NCBI GenBank assembly: GCA_017632755.1
Contig: JAGBQU010000217.1
Coordinates: forward strand, 1-8,866
DNA from: Lachnospiraceae bacterium
GTDB taxonomy: Bacteria > Bacillota_A > Clostridia > Lachnospirales > Lachnospiraceae
Length of the DNA: 8,866 bases
Reading direction: 5' to 3'
Shown piece by piece: positions 1 through 6,639 of the stretch. Both the position numbers and the translations under genes were made by a program. Below the pieces are notes generated by a model. It was given only the letters and a program-made list of their open reading frames with translations, had not been told where the DNA came from and ran no database searches. Position 1 is the stretch's first letter. Every line of letters begins with the position of its first letter.

Positions 1-3000
1 AAAACCTGAAACTGGGCAGCTATAACGATCAGACCGGCGATAAGACGATTGGCGTGATCATCATGAACAACGATGCGGCAAAGCTGGATATCTCCGGGGA
101 TATGGAGGCATACACCGACACATCCGGCTTTTCGGAGCTGTCAAGGGGCACACTATCACTGAACGGGAATCTCAGAGTCCTTGATGCGGGGATCGCATGG
201 AAGACCAAGGACACATTCCACATGATCTTTAATGGAATTGCAAAGCAGAATATCGAGATTCCTACCACGGGAAAGAGCAGTTCCACACTTTATAACAATT
301 ATCTTGCGAGCGTTAAGGTAAGTGGTGGCGGCCTCAGGACGCAGACGGGTTACAAGATCGTGAAGCTGGAGCAGAATCTGCGTTTTGCGGGAACAGACAA
401 CTCCGGATGCTTTGAGGTGGTTGACTGGAACGGATATGATGTGACCGTGGATGGAAATTTTGCAGCGCAGCTTGAGGGAACCATTCCTGCAAAGAGGACC
501 TGGGATGTCACAGGAAGTATGACGATAAGGAAGTTTGGGACTTCGGCCGGCAGCAGTACCGTAAAGGGGAGTCTGTCGGTCTGGAATGATCTGAGCATCG
601 AGGAAGGCACCATTGCAATCGATGGCGCAGGAAGTGTGCAGGCAAATGATCTGAATCTGGGAAGTTATGACGATCAAAACGGGACAAAGACGCTTGGGCG
701 GATCCTTATGAACAACAGCGCGGATGCACGGCTTGTGCTGGCCGGTGATCTGTGTGCCTATACGGCAGATGCCGGATATTCCGAGTTCAAAAAAGGCACA
801 CTGGATATCATCGGAGACATCCGGGTCCTGGATGATGGGATCGCATGGAAGGCAGAGAGTGCATTTTATATGCTGTTTCACGGAAGCAAGAAACAGACGA
901 TCGAGATACCCAAGGCAACCACAGGCTCCGGATACAACAATTATCTCGCCGATGTGGCTGTGACGGGAGCCGGACTGCAGACCGAAACGGGTTACCGGAT
1001 CTTAAAGATCGAAGATGATCTGCGGATCGACGGAAAAGTGAACAAGGGCTATTTTGAACTGGTCGACTGGAGCGGATATGACGTGCTTGTCTCGGGAGAT
1101 TATCTGGCCAATCTGGGGGGAGCCATTCCTGCAGGAAGGACTTTGCAGGTCAATGGCAGCATGACCCTGCGAAAGCTTGATCAGGATACTGCCGGAAGCT
1201 GTGTGGTAAACGGAACACTGATAACCGGTGGCAATCTCCTCTGCGAGGAAGCGACGGTGAGCATCGGCGCGGGAAGCGTGGAGATCGGTGGAAATCTACA
1301 GCTGGGAAGCTCGGATGAAAAGACCGGGACGAGCACCCTGGGGCGTGTTCGCATGAACAGCACCGATGCTGCTCTGCATGTGACGGGAGATCTGAACGCC
1401 TATCCGGACGCATCCGGATATTCCGAATTAACCAAGGGAACCCTTTCTTTATACGGGGATATCCATGTGTATGGGGAAGGCACGGCATGGAGGACCGCCG
1501 ATTCCTTCCGGATGGTTTTCGGCAGCGCAAAGAGGCAGAACATCGGGATACCAAAGGCTGTCACAACCACGGGCTACGGCAATTGTCTGCCCAGTGTGTC
1601 TGTGACAGGGGCAGGACTTTCCACAGATACCGGTTTCAGGATCCTGAAGCTGGAGAATGATCTGCGGATAAATACATATAACGGCTACTTTGAGGTAGTC
1701 AATTGGAATGGAAATAACGTAAGCCTGAGCGGAGATTGTACCATTCATCCCAAGGGCGCGATCCCAACCGGAAGTACACTGGATGTGCAGGGGAATCTGA
1801 ACATCAAAAAAACGGGAAGTGATCCCGCAGGTGAATGTACCGTTGCCGGATCACTCAGAACAAGCGGCGACCTGAATGTAGAGGAGGGAACTCTGATCAT
1901 CGGTGTCGGCAGAGTGGAGGTCTGTCAGGATCTGATCCTCGGTAGCTATGATGAGAACAGTCCCGTTGGGACTCTTGGCCGCATCACCATGAACGTCGAC
2001 ACAAGCGCAATGCTTTCCGTCTCCGGAGATGTGCGCGTATACCCGAATGCTTCGGGGTATTCCACCTTCACACGAGGCAGTATGGATCTGTCCGGCGATG
2101 TTGCGGTTCTGGGAGAAGGGACAGCATGGAAGACGGATACAAACTTCCATATGGTCTTTTCGGGTACGCGGGATCATGCGGTGAGTATCCCGGCCGCAAA
2201 TGTAAGCTCGGGCTATAACAATTACCTTGCGGGGGTACGTGTCAACGGGCAGGGAAAACTGCGCACGACAACGGGTTACCGGATCTTAAAGCTCGAGGAT
2301 GAACTGCGCATTGACGGAGGTGTCAATACCGGATATTTCGAGGTGGTAAACTGGAACGGACAGGAAGTCTCGGTGGCGGGAGATTATGCCGTGTGCCTGG
2401 AAGGAACGATCCCTGCGGGGAGCACAATGTCCGTGGCAGGAAATATGACGATCCAAAAGGCACAGAGTACAGCTCCAAACAGCACCATTAACGGAGCCCT
2501 CATCACAGGGGGAGATCTGCATATCGCGGATGGAACCGTTGCGGTTGCAGGTAATGTGGAGATCGGACGAAATCTGGAGCTTGGAGCATACAACGAAACG
2601 AATGGAGTTCTTTCCATGGGGCGGATCCTTATGAATGGCAATGTGCAGGCGAATGTCACGGTAATGGGAGATATGAATGTCTGCGCGGGCACGAGCGGAT
2701 ATACAGAGCTTTCCAAGGGAACACTCGATTTAAAAGGCAATCTGAAGGTGCAAAACAAAGGTACGGCGTGGACAACGCTAAATACCTTCCATATGATCTT
2801 TTCCGGAAAGGAGAAACAGACGATTGATATTCCGTCGGCAAGCGCAGCAGCGGGTTCCGAAAACTGTCTGGCCAATGTCAATGTATCGGGTGCGGGATTG
2901 TCCTTTGACGGACAAAGTGAACTGAGCATACTTGCCGTTGACGAAAAGTTTAAGAGTTATGGAGATATCGATGCGATCAATTTCCGTTCCGTAAGCGGAG

Positions 3001-5855
3001 AAACGGATATTTCTGTCATGGAGGTATCCAAAATGCCGACGATCACGATTCCTTCCGGCTACTGCCTGCAGGCTGTCAGAGCATCTGAGCCCGGTAAGTT
3101 TAATGTTTCTGTAGCTCTTGCCACGGACGATATGTACAATGTGACATATTATATGGATGGTGCTTTGGTTGCGACATTCTCACATTACTTACGAAATTCA
3201 CTGGTCGCACCCTATGAACCGGAGATGGAAGTGGGATACAGACTTGACGGCTGGTATTCCGACAGCGGGCAAACGACACTATTTGATTTTGATCATGAGA
3301 TACTGACATCAGACATCACATTGTATGGAACGAAAAAACGGATTTCAATAGAGATAACGCTGGACCACGATGAAATCAGTTTGGATGAAGTCGGAGAACA
3401 AAAGCAGTTAGCAGCTTCCATGTTGATTGATTATCACATAGAACCGGATCTTATCTGGACGAGCAGCAACGAAGAGGTTGTGACCGTTTCTGAGGACGGT
3501 ATGGTAACTGCTGTGGGAGCAGGTACTGCTGTGATCACGGTAGCCGATGAGTGGGGAATCGCATCGGATGCGTGCACGGTTACGGTTCACCGTAAGGACA
3601 TTGCGACCGTTGATGCAGAGGCTCTGCCTGATGTGGTGTACACGGGTGATCCGATCGAGGTGACACCCGTATTGGTATCGACGTATCATGTTTTGCAAAA
3701 AGATGTGGACTATGAGGTTGTGTATCCGGAGGATCACACACAGATCGGACCTGTTTCGGTGACCATACGCGGAATAGGAAATTACAGCGGGGAGAGGACG
3801 CTTGGCTTTGCTGTCATCCACAGACCGTCCAAAGTGACGCCTGTGGCTGTTACATCGCAGATCTATCTGGATGATGAATTCCCCGAAATCCGACTGGGAA
3901 AAGAAGATACGCAAGGAATCATTCTGTTTGATGCAATGCAGACGCTGCAAGTTGGCACGCAGGAGTATGCGTGGACATTTACACCTGCCGACGAGCACGA
4001 CTCGGTTGTGACAGGAACGCTGCCATTGACCGTTACTGAGGTGCATGTGACAAGGATCGAGATCTCGAAACAGCCGGATAAATATATGTACCGTGCCGGT
4101 GAAATCTTTGACAGGACGGGCATGGAGGTGAAGGAGATCTACAACAGCGGCAAAAAGAAAGTGATCACGGCCTATACCGTAACCCATGAGAATGAGCCAT
4201 TTGCTCTGGAGGATGATGAGGTGGTTGTGTCATATGCCGCTGACGGAAAAACATTTACCCGGACGGTTCCCGTGCAGGTGTTTGAGGACCTGTCCGCAGA
4301 TACTTCCGTTTACAGTGCCTGTGTGGGTCAGAGCTATGGCCTGATCGATGAGGACACGATAACGATCCTTCTGCCTCCAAAGGCATTCCTCCCGGTAGAT
4401 ATGATCGAATTTGATATTAAGGTGTACGAATATGCATCCGTGAGCATGGTGCAGAGTGAGACAGACGACACCAAATGGCAACTGACCGTCAAGGCACAGA
4501 ACAACATCGATACACACACATATGAGCTGACAGTGACGAAAGCAAAGGATGAGCAGGATTACCTCAATGCGCAGGCCGATGTGCTTTCGGACGCGTTTGA
4601 CAAGACCGATTTCGGCCGTTTGGCGGCAGAAGCCGAGACGATCAGCGAAGACTATCTGAAGCAGTATCTATACGATCGTATAATGGAAAATCCGGTCATT
4701 GCGGAAAACGTACATTCTGTATCCGAAAACGATATCGCAGTATCGGATGTCGTAATACCCGTAGCCGGAGATGCAGATGATCCGGATGGACAAGACGGTG
4801 GATTTACGCTGAAGATCGAGACCGGAGACGGAGCGGTCTCCACCGGTGAACTTGCGGTGACATTACATGCCACAAGATATGCAGGTGTTCCGAACGCTGT
4901 GACCGTGGAGAATGCAAACAATGTGATCAAAAATATGGCGATCGCCCTCATTCAAACTCCTCAATTTGCAGGAGCTGACGGTGAACAGGCCGTACGCAGC
5001 GCCATCGCTGGGCAGATCACTCAAAAGATGGAGGAGCAGGGCATAGATATAGCGATCACTGCAGATGATATCCGGATCGGCAGTCTGAGTCAGGCGGTTG
5101 CGGGATCGCTGGATAATCCTTCTGGAGAGAGAGGCCGCGTGTCTTTTATGGTACAGCTATCGAAAGGAAGGGCTTCGCTCACAACCGCGACCATCGTATC
5201 GGTCATCATGCCGATAACGGCACAGGTATATACGATCAACGCCTCGGCGGGAGCGAACGGAACCATTTCAAACAGCGGTGAACAAAAGGTGCTCAGAAAT
5301 GCAACGCCCGAGTTTGTGATCAGCCCGCATGCCGGATACCACATTCAGGATGTGCTGGTGGATGGGCAAAGTGTCGGCGCAGTATCCAAGTACCGATTTA
5401 GCGCGATATCTTCCAACCATACGATCACAGCCACCTTTGCAAAGGATAGCGAAAGCAGCTCGGGAGGCGGAAACAGCCCGGGAGGCGGAAACAGTCCGGG
5501 TGGCGGCAACAGCTCAGGTGGTGGCAACAGCTCAGGCGGCGGAGAATCCGCGCAGACCAAAGTGACCGCGCCCGGAAAGGCAAAGATCAGTTCGCTTAAG
5601 AATAGTAAGAAAAAGGCTTTTGTTCTTAAATGGAAGAAAGTCAAAGACGCAAAAGGGTATGAAGTGCAGTATGCGCTGAATAAAAAGTTTACCAAGAGCA
5701 AAAAGACCAAGACCACAACAAAGCTGACGCTTACCGTCAAGAAGCTAAAGAAGGGAAAAACTTATTATGTGCGCATCCGAGCCTATAAATTAAACGGCAA
5801 GGAGAAGGTGCCCGGAAAGTGGAGTACCCCTAAGAGTGTGAAGATCAGAAAATAA
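1..5855 (+). CDS. Giant multidomain repeat-containing surface/adhesin-like protein (5' partial)
   Basis: This is the C-terminal 1950 residues of a larger protein. The frame is open from the first full codon (position 3), and the repeat pattern is already under way there, so the GTG at 54 is not the real start. Residue numbers count from position 3. Residues 1-975 are four and a half repeats of about 215 residues, rich in Gly and alternating hydrophobics, suggesting a beta-solenoid. Next come an InlB B-repeat-like domain (about 1045-1111, ending in a GWYSD...LYGT pattern), a BIG_2-like Ig domain (1114-1197, WTSSNEEVVTVSEDGMVTAV), a small VYTG...GNYSG domain (1199-1273), a beta domain (1274-1345), a BIG_3-like domain (1347-1429, ISKQPDKYMYRAGEIFDRTG), a beta domain (1430-1514), two related helix-plus-beta units (about 1515-1740), a bacterial repeat domain (1743-1814), a GGGNS-type linker (1820-1849) and a lysine-rich Fn3-like module (1856-1950). 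No LPXTG motif or C-terminal membrane segment is seen, so attachment may be non-covalent. The domain names are pattern recognition, and a role in adhesion or surface structure is inferred. No strong terminator follows the stop. Confidence 0.9.
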   Translation, partial: NLKLGSYNDQTGDKTIGVIIMNNDAAKLDISGDMEAYTDTSGFSELSRGTLSLNGNLRVLDAGIAWKTKDTFHMIFNGIAKQNIEIPTTGKSSSTLYNNYLASVKVSGGGLRTQTGYKIVKLEQNLRFAGTDNSGCFEVVDWNGYDVTVDGNFAAQLEGTIPAKRTWDVTGSMTIRKFGTSAGSSTVKGSLSVWNDLSIEEGTIAIDGAGSVQANDLNLGSYDDQNGTKTLGRILMNNSADARLVLAGDLCAYTADAGYSEFKKGTLDIIGDIRVLDDGIAWKAESAFYMLFHGSKKQTIEIPKATTGSGYNNYLADVAVTGAGLQTETGYRILKIEDDLRIDGKVNKGYFELVDWSGYDVLVSGDYLANLGGAIPAGRTLQVNGSMTLRKLDQDTAGSCVVNGTLITGGNLLCEEATVSIGAGSVEIGGNLQLGSSDEKTGTSTLGRVRMNSTDAALHVTGDLNAYPDASGYSELTKGTLSLYGDIHVYGEGTAWRTADSFRMVFGSAKRQNIGIPKAVTTTGYGNCLPSVSVTGAGLSTDTGFRILKLENDLRINTYNGYFEVVNWNGNNVSLSGDCTIHPKGAIPTGSTLDVQGNLNIKKTGSDPAGECTVAGSLRTSGDLNVEEGTLIIGVGRVEVCQDLILGSYDENSPVGTLGRITMNVDTSAMLSVSGDVRVYPNASGYSTFTRGSMDLSGDVAVLGEGTAWKTDTNFHMVFSGTRDHAVSIPAANVSSGYNNYLAGVRVNGQGKLRTTTGYRILKLEDELRIDGGVNTGYFEVVNWNGQEVSVAGDYAVCLEGTIPAGSTMSVAGNMTIQKAQSTAPNSTINGALITGGDLHIADGTVAVAGNVEIGRNLELGAYNETNGVLSMGRILMNGNVQANVTVMGDMNVCAGTSGYTELSKGTLDLKGNLKVQNKGTAWTTLNTFHMIFSGKEKQTIDIPSASAAAGSENCLANVNVSGAGLSFDGQSELSILAVDEKFKSYGDIDAINFRSVSGETDISVMEVSKMPTITIPSGYCLQAVRASEPGKFNVSVALATDDMYNVTYYMDGALVATFSHYLRNSLVAPYEPEMEVGYRLDGWYSDSGQTTLFDFDHEILTSDITLYGTKKRISIEITLDHDEISLDEVGEQKQLAASMLIDYHIEPDLIWTSSNEEVVTVSEDGMVTAVGAGTAVITVADEWGIASDACTVTVHRKDIATVDAEALPDVVYTGDPIEVTPVLVSTYHVLQKDVDYEVVYPEDHTQIGPVSVTIRGIGNYSGERTLGFAVIHRPSKVTPVAVTSQIYLDDEFPEIRLGKEDTQGIILFDAMQTLQVGTQEYAWTFTPADEHDSVVTGTLPLTVTEVHVTRIEISKQPDKYMYRAGEIFDRTGMEVKEIYNSGKKKVITAYTVTHENEPFALEDDEVVVSYAADGKTFTRTVPVQVFEDLSADTSVYSACVGQSYGLIDEDTITILLPPKAFLPVDMIEFDIKVYEYASVSMVQSETDDTKWQLTVKAQNNIDTHTYELTVTKAKDEQDYLNAQADVLSDAFDKTDFGRLAAEAETISEDYLKQYLYDRIMENPVIAENVHSVSENDIAVSDVVIPVAGDADDPDGQDGGFTLKIETGDGAVSTGELAVTLHATRYAGVPNAVTVENANNVIKNMAIALIQTPQFAGADGEQAVRSAIAGQITQKMEEQGIDIAITADDIRIGSLSQAVAGSLDNPSGERGRVSFMVQLSKGRASLTTATIVSVIMPITAQVYTINASAGANGTISNSGEQKVLRNATPEFVISPHAGYHIQDVLVDGQSVGAVSKYRFSAISSNHTITATFAKDSESSSGGGNSPGGGNSPGGGNSSGGGNSSGGGESAQTKVTAPGKAKISSLKNSKKKAFVLKWKKVKDAKGYEVQYALNKKFTKSKKTKTTTKLTLTVKKLKKGKTYYVRIRAYKLNGKEKVPGKWSTPKSVKIRK
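3..2925 (+). repeat. Tandem array of ~215-residue protein repeats (4 full copies plus a half copy)
   Basis: Unit boundaries, set on the conserved L-x-LG(S/A) start, are: copy 1 at 3-650, copy 2 at 651-1295, copy 3 at 1296-1931, copy 4 at 1932-2573 and half copy 5 at 2574 to about 2925. Spacing between the anchor codons is 645, 645, 636 and 642 bases. Shared landmarks in order are LGSY, (L/M)GR(I/V)-x-MN, SGD-x-x-AY, GT(L/M)-x-L-x-G(D/N), AWKT..FHM(I/V)F, IP, TGYRILKLE..LRI, YFEVV(N/D)WNG, IPAGST, and a closing GTV.I...G.VE pattern. The copies are clearly homologous but well diverged. Copy 5 stops after the V(N/S)VSGAGL segment and lacks the TGYRILKLE and WNG landmarks. More copies probably lie upstream of the window. 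Confidence 0.93.
4545..5222 (+). repeat. Two tandem helix-plus-beta domains within the surface protein
   Basis: Two stretches, 4545-4880 and 4908-5222, share the same layout. Each has a helical segment of about 60 residues (QDYLNAQADVLSDAF..., and NNVIKNMAIALIQTP...). A short segment ending in I-A-(V/I)-(S/T)-x-x-D-(V/I) follows. A linker rich in D, G and P comes next (DADDPDGQDGG, and LDNPSGERG). Each unit then ends with a beta strand pair of the pattern (F/S)-x-(L/V)-x-(I/L)-x-x-G-x-(A/G)-x-(V/L)-(S/T)-T. I read this as an internal duplication. The same architecture occurs, to my recollection, in other Firmicutes surface proteins, but I cannot name a family with certainty. Confidence 0.55.
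5460..5549 (+). repeat. Five 18-bp repeats encoding a (S/P)GGGNS linker
   Basis: Five in-frame 18-bp units begin at 5460, 5478, 5496, 5514 and 5532. They encode SGGGNS, PGGGNS, PGGGNS, SGGGNS and a diverged SGGGES. The codons vary between GGA, GGT and GGC and between TCG, CCG and TCA, so the array is not a fresh perfect duplication. The product is a flexible, low-complexity hinge between the bacterial repeat domain and the C-terminal Fn3 module. Unit number could vary between strains by slippage. Confidence 0.9.
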
Positions 5856-5857
5856 AG

Positions 5858-5886
5858 GTGCCATATTGTACTTTTTTTGATACAAT
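5858..5886 (+). promoter_or_regulatory. Possible sigma-A promoter overlapping an inverted repeat
   Basis: GTGCCA at 5858-5863 (4 of 6 to TTGACA) and TACAAT at 5881-5886 (5 of 6 to TATAAT) are separated by 17 bases. The -10 half also forms the right arm of an inverted repeat, ATTGTA (5865-5870) and TACAAT, with a 10-base T-rich loop. A perfect TTGACA also occurs at 5899-5904, but the hexamer 17 bases on (TACTGT) is poor. If the first promoter is used, transcription begins near 5893, downstream of the TTG at 5877. This is a weak, pattern-only call. Confidence 0.3.
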
Positions 5887-6461
5887 CGCAAATTTTACTT
5901 GACAAACCCATATGGACTTGCTACTGTTCCAACTGTAAAAAGATTTTTTTACATGGCATTCGCAGAGACTGGGGAGAGCTTTGTGAGATATGCAAAGGAG
6001 GGCATATTGTGACAGTAGGAGGAGTGTCATTGGATACCCGGCTGTATGCGGGGATGACCAATGCGAATTATGAAAAAACGTCAGTTGTAACAGATCAGGA
6101 GAGCGAAAGCTTTTTTGAAGTGGTGGTGAATACGCCGGATTTCTCTGAACGCAGTGCGGTTACACCGCTTGTCTCATCTGCTTCACCGCAGGAGATATAC
6201 GGACAGACATCGTATGAAAACTCAGGCACAAGAAAGGTGTATGGGGCGTTGCTTGCAAGGGAGAATGCCAACACAGGCACGACAGAGTCGGATATCAGGC
6301 TTGCAGTGATCAAGATCGAGGCCAATGCAAAGGCAAGTCAGGAGAGAGCACAGCGTGCCGCTATGTTTAATACAACAACACTTATGGAAAAAGTAAAAAG
6401 CGAGAGAGACTTTCTTACAGGGAAGCATGCCGTAGGCAGCCTGCTTGATATCGCACAATAG
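5877..6461 (+). CDS. Hypothetical protein with N-terminal zinc-ribbon-like motif, upstream of flgM
   Basis: I do not recognise this 194-residue protein. As drawn from TTG 5877, its N-terminus has Cys15, Cys17, Cys20, Cys36 and Cys39, in a C-x-C-x2-C...C-x2-C arrangement typical of a zinc ribbon. The middle (about 60-130) is polar and probably disordered. Residues 138-178 look helical and charged (SDIRLAVIKIEANAKASQERAQ). No signal peptide or membrane segment is seen. The start is uncertain: no in-frame ATG occurs before 6054 (M60), and TTG 5877 has only a distant AAGGTG. TTG 6030 (residue 52) has a perfect AGGAGG 7 bases upstream, which would give 143 residues without the cysteines. I prefer the long form because the cysteine pattern looks like selected coding sequence. 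The position just before flgM matches that of the YvyF/TIGR03826 zinc-ribbon flagellar proteins in other Firmicutes. The ribbon is vaguely similar but the rest is not, so this is only a possibility. Confidence 0.6.
   Translation: MIQSQILLDKPIWTCYCSNCKKIFLHGIRRDWGELCEICKGGHIVTVGGVSLDTRLYAGMTNANYEKTSVVTDQESESFFEVVVNTPDFSERSAVTPLVSSASPQEIYGQTSYENSGTRKVYGALLARENANTGTTESDIRLAVIKIEANAKASQERAQRAAMFNTTTLMEKVKSERDFLTGKHAVGSLLDIAQ
6017..6022 (+). promoter_or_regulatory. Strong AGGAGG ribosome binding site inside the zinc-ribbon ORF
   Basis: AGGAGG lies 7 bases before the in-frame TTG at 6030. This is ideal spacing and stronger than anything upstream of the TTG at 5877. It either marks the true start of the gene (a 143-residue form without cysteines) or allows a second, shorter product. 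It also encodes Gly-Gly in the long form, so chance cannot be excluded. Confidence 0.45.
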
Positions 6462-6468
6462 GAAAGAG

Positions 6469-6499
6469 AAAACCTATCGGTTTGGCCGGTAGGTTTTTT
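6469..6499 (+). terminator. Rho-independent terminator after the zinc-ribbon gene
   Basis: A 12-bp stem is formed by AAAACCTATCGG (6469-6480) and CCGGTAGGTTTT (6486-6497), with a single T-G wobble and a 5-base loop TTTGG. It ends in a run of six T (6494-6499). It starts 8 bases after the TAG at 6459-6461, so it separates this gene, and the surface protein upstream, from the flagellar operon. Confidence 0.9.
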
Positions 6500-6540
6500 G
6501 TATATTATATGAAGTAAAATGCAATGAGAAACATAGAAAA

Positions 6541-6557
6541 TGCATAAAGTGCATAAA
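6541..6557. repeat. Direct repeat TGCATAAA x2 upstream of the flagellar promoter
   Basis: TGCATAAA occurs at 6541-6548 and again at 6550-6557, separated by one base. It lies 14 bases upstream of the sigma-28 -35 element. A related AATGCAATG lies further upstream. The repeat could be a binding site for a regulator or simply AT-rich upstream sequence. No palindrome is present and no regulator can be named. Confidence 0.3.
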
Positions 6558-6571
6558 AAGCGAAAAAGTAC

Positions 6572-6598
6572 TAAAGAAAATCGTTTTTCCTCCGATAT
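6572..6598 (+). promoter_or_regulatory. Sigma-28 (SigD/FliA-type) promoter of flgM-flgN-flgK
   Basis: TAAA at 6572-6575, a spacer of 15 bases, and TCCGATAT at 6591-6598 match the flagellar sigma-28 consensus TAAA-N15-GCCGATAA/T, with 7 of 8 positions in the -10 element when compared with GCCGATAT. It sits about 40 bases before the flgM start, with no other gene between. Expression of the anti-sigma factor from the sigma factor's own promoter would give negative feedback, the usual arrangement for class III flagellar genes. Confidence 0.88.
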
Positions 6599-6639
6599 TA
6601 AATATATCAAGAACTATTCCACGGAAGGAGGACACCGAA

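Noticed and set aside
54..56. GTG as the start of the large surface protein
   Set aside because: The frame is open to the window edge, and the 17 codons upstream (NLKLGSYNDQTG...) are the beginning of a repeat unit.
156..881. Long open frame on the minus strand (241 codons) inside the repeat array
   Set aside because: It is antisense to well-conserved coding repeats, gives a Cys/His-rich composition with no recognisable domain, and has no supporting ribosome site. It is a shadow of the repeats.
3408..4187. Long open frame on the minus strand (259 codons) opposite the Ig-like modules
   Set aside because: The plus strand there encodes recognisable BIG_2-like and BIG_3-like modules. The antisense product is Arg/His/Cys-rich with no domain.
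5934..5953. AT-rich hairpin TGTAAAAA/TTTTTACA as a terminator
   Set aside because: The stem is entirely weak pairs apart from one, has no T-run after it, and lies within the cysteine-rich coding stretch.
5954..6013. Short ATG frame of 19 codons (MAFAETGESF...)
   Set aside because: It has no ribosome binding site, overlaps the zinc-ribbon frame, and shows no features of its own.
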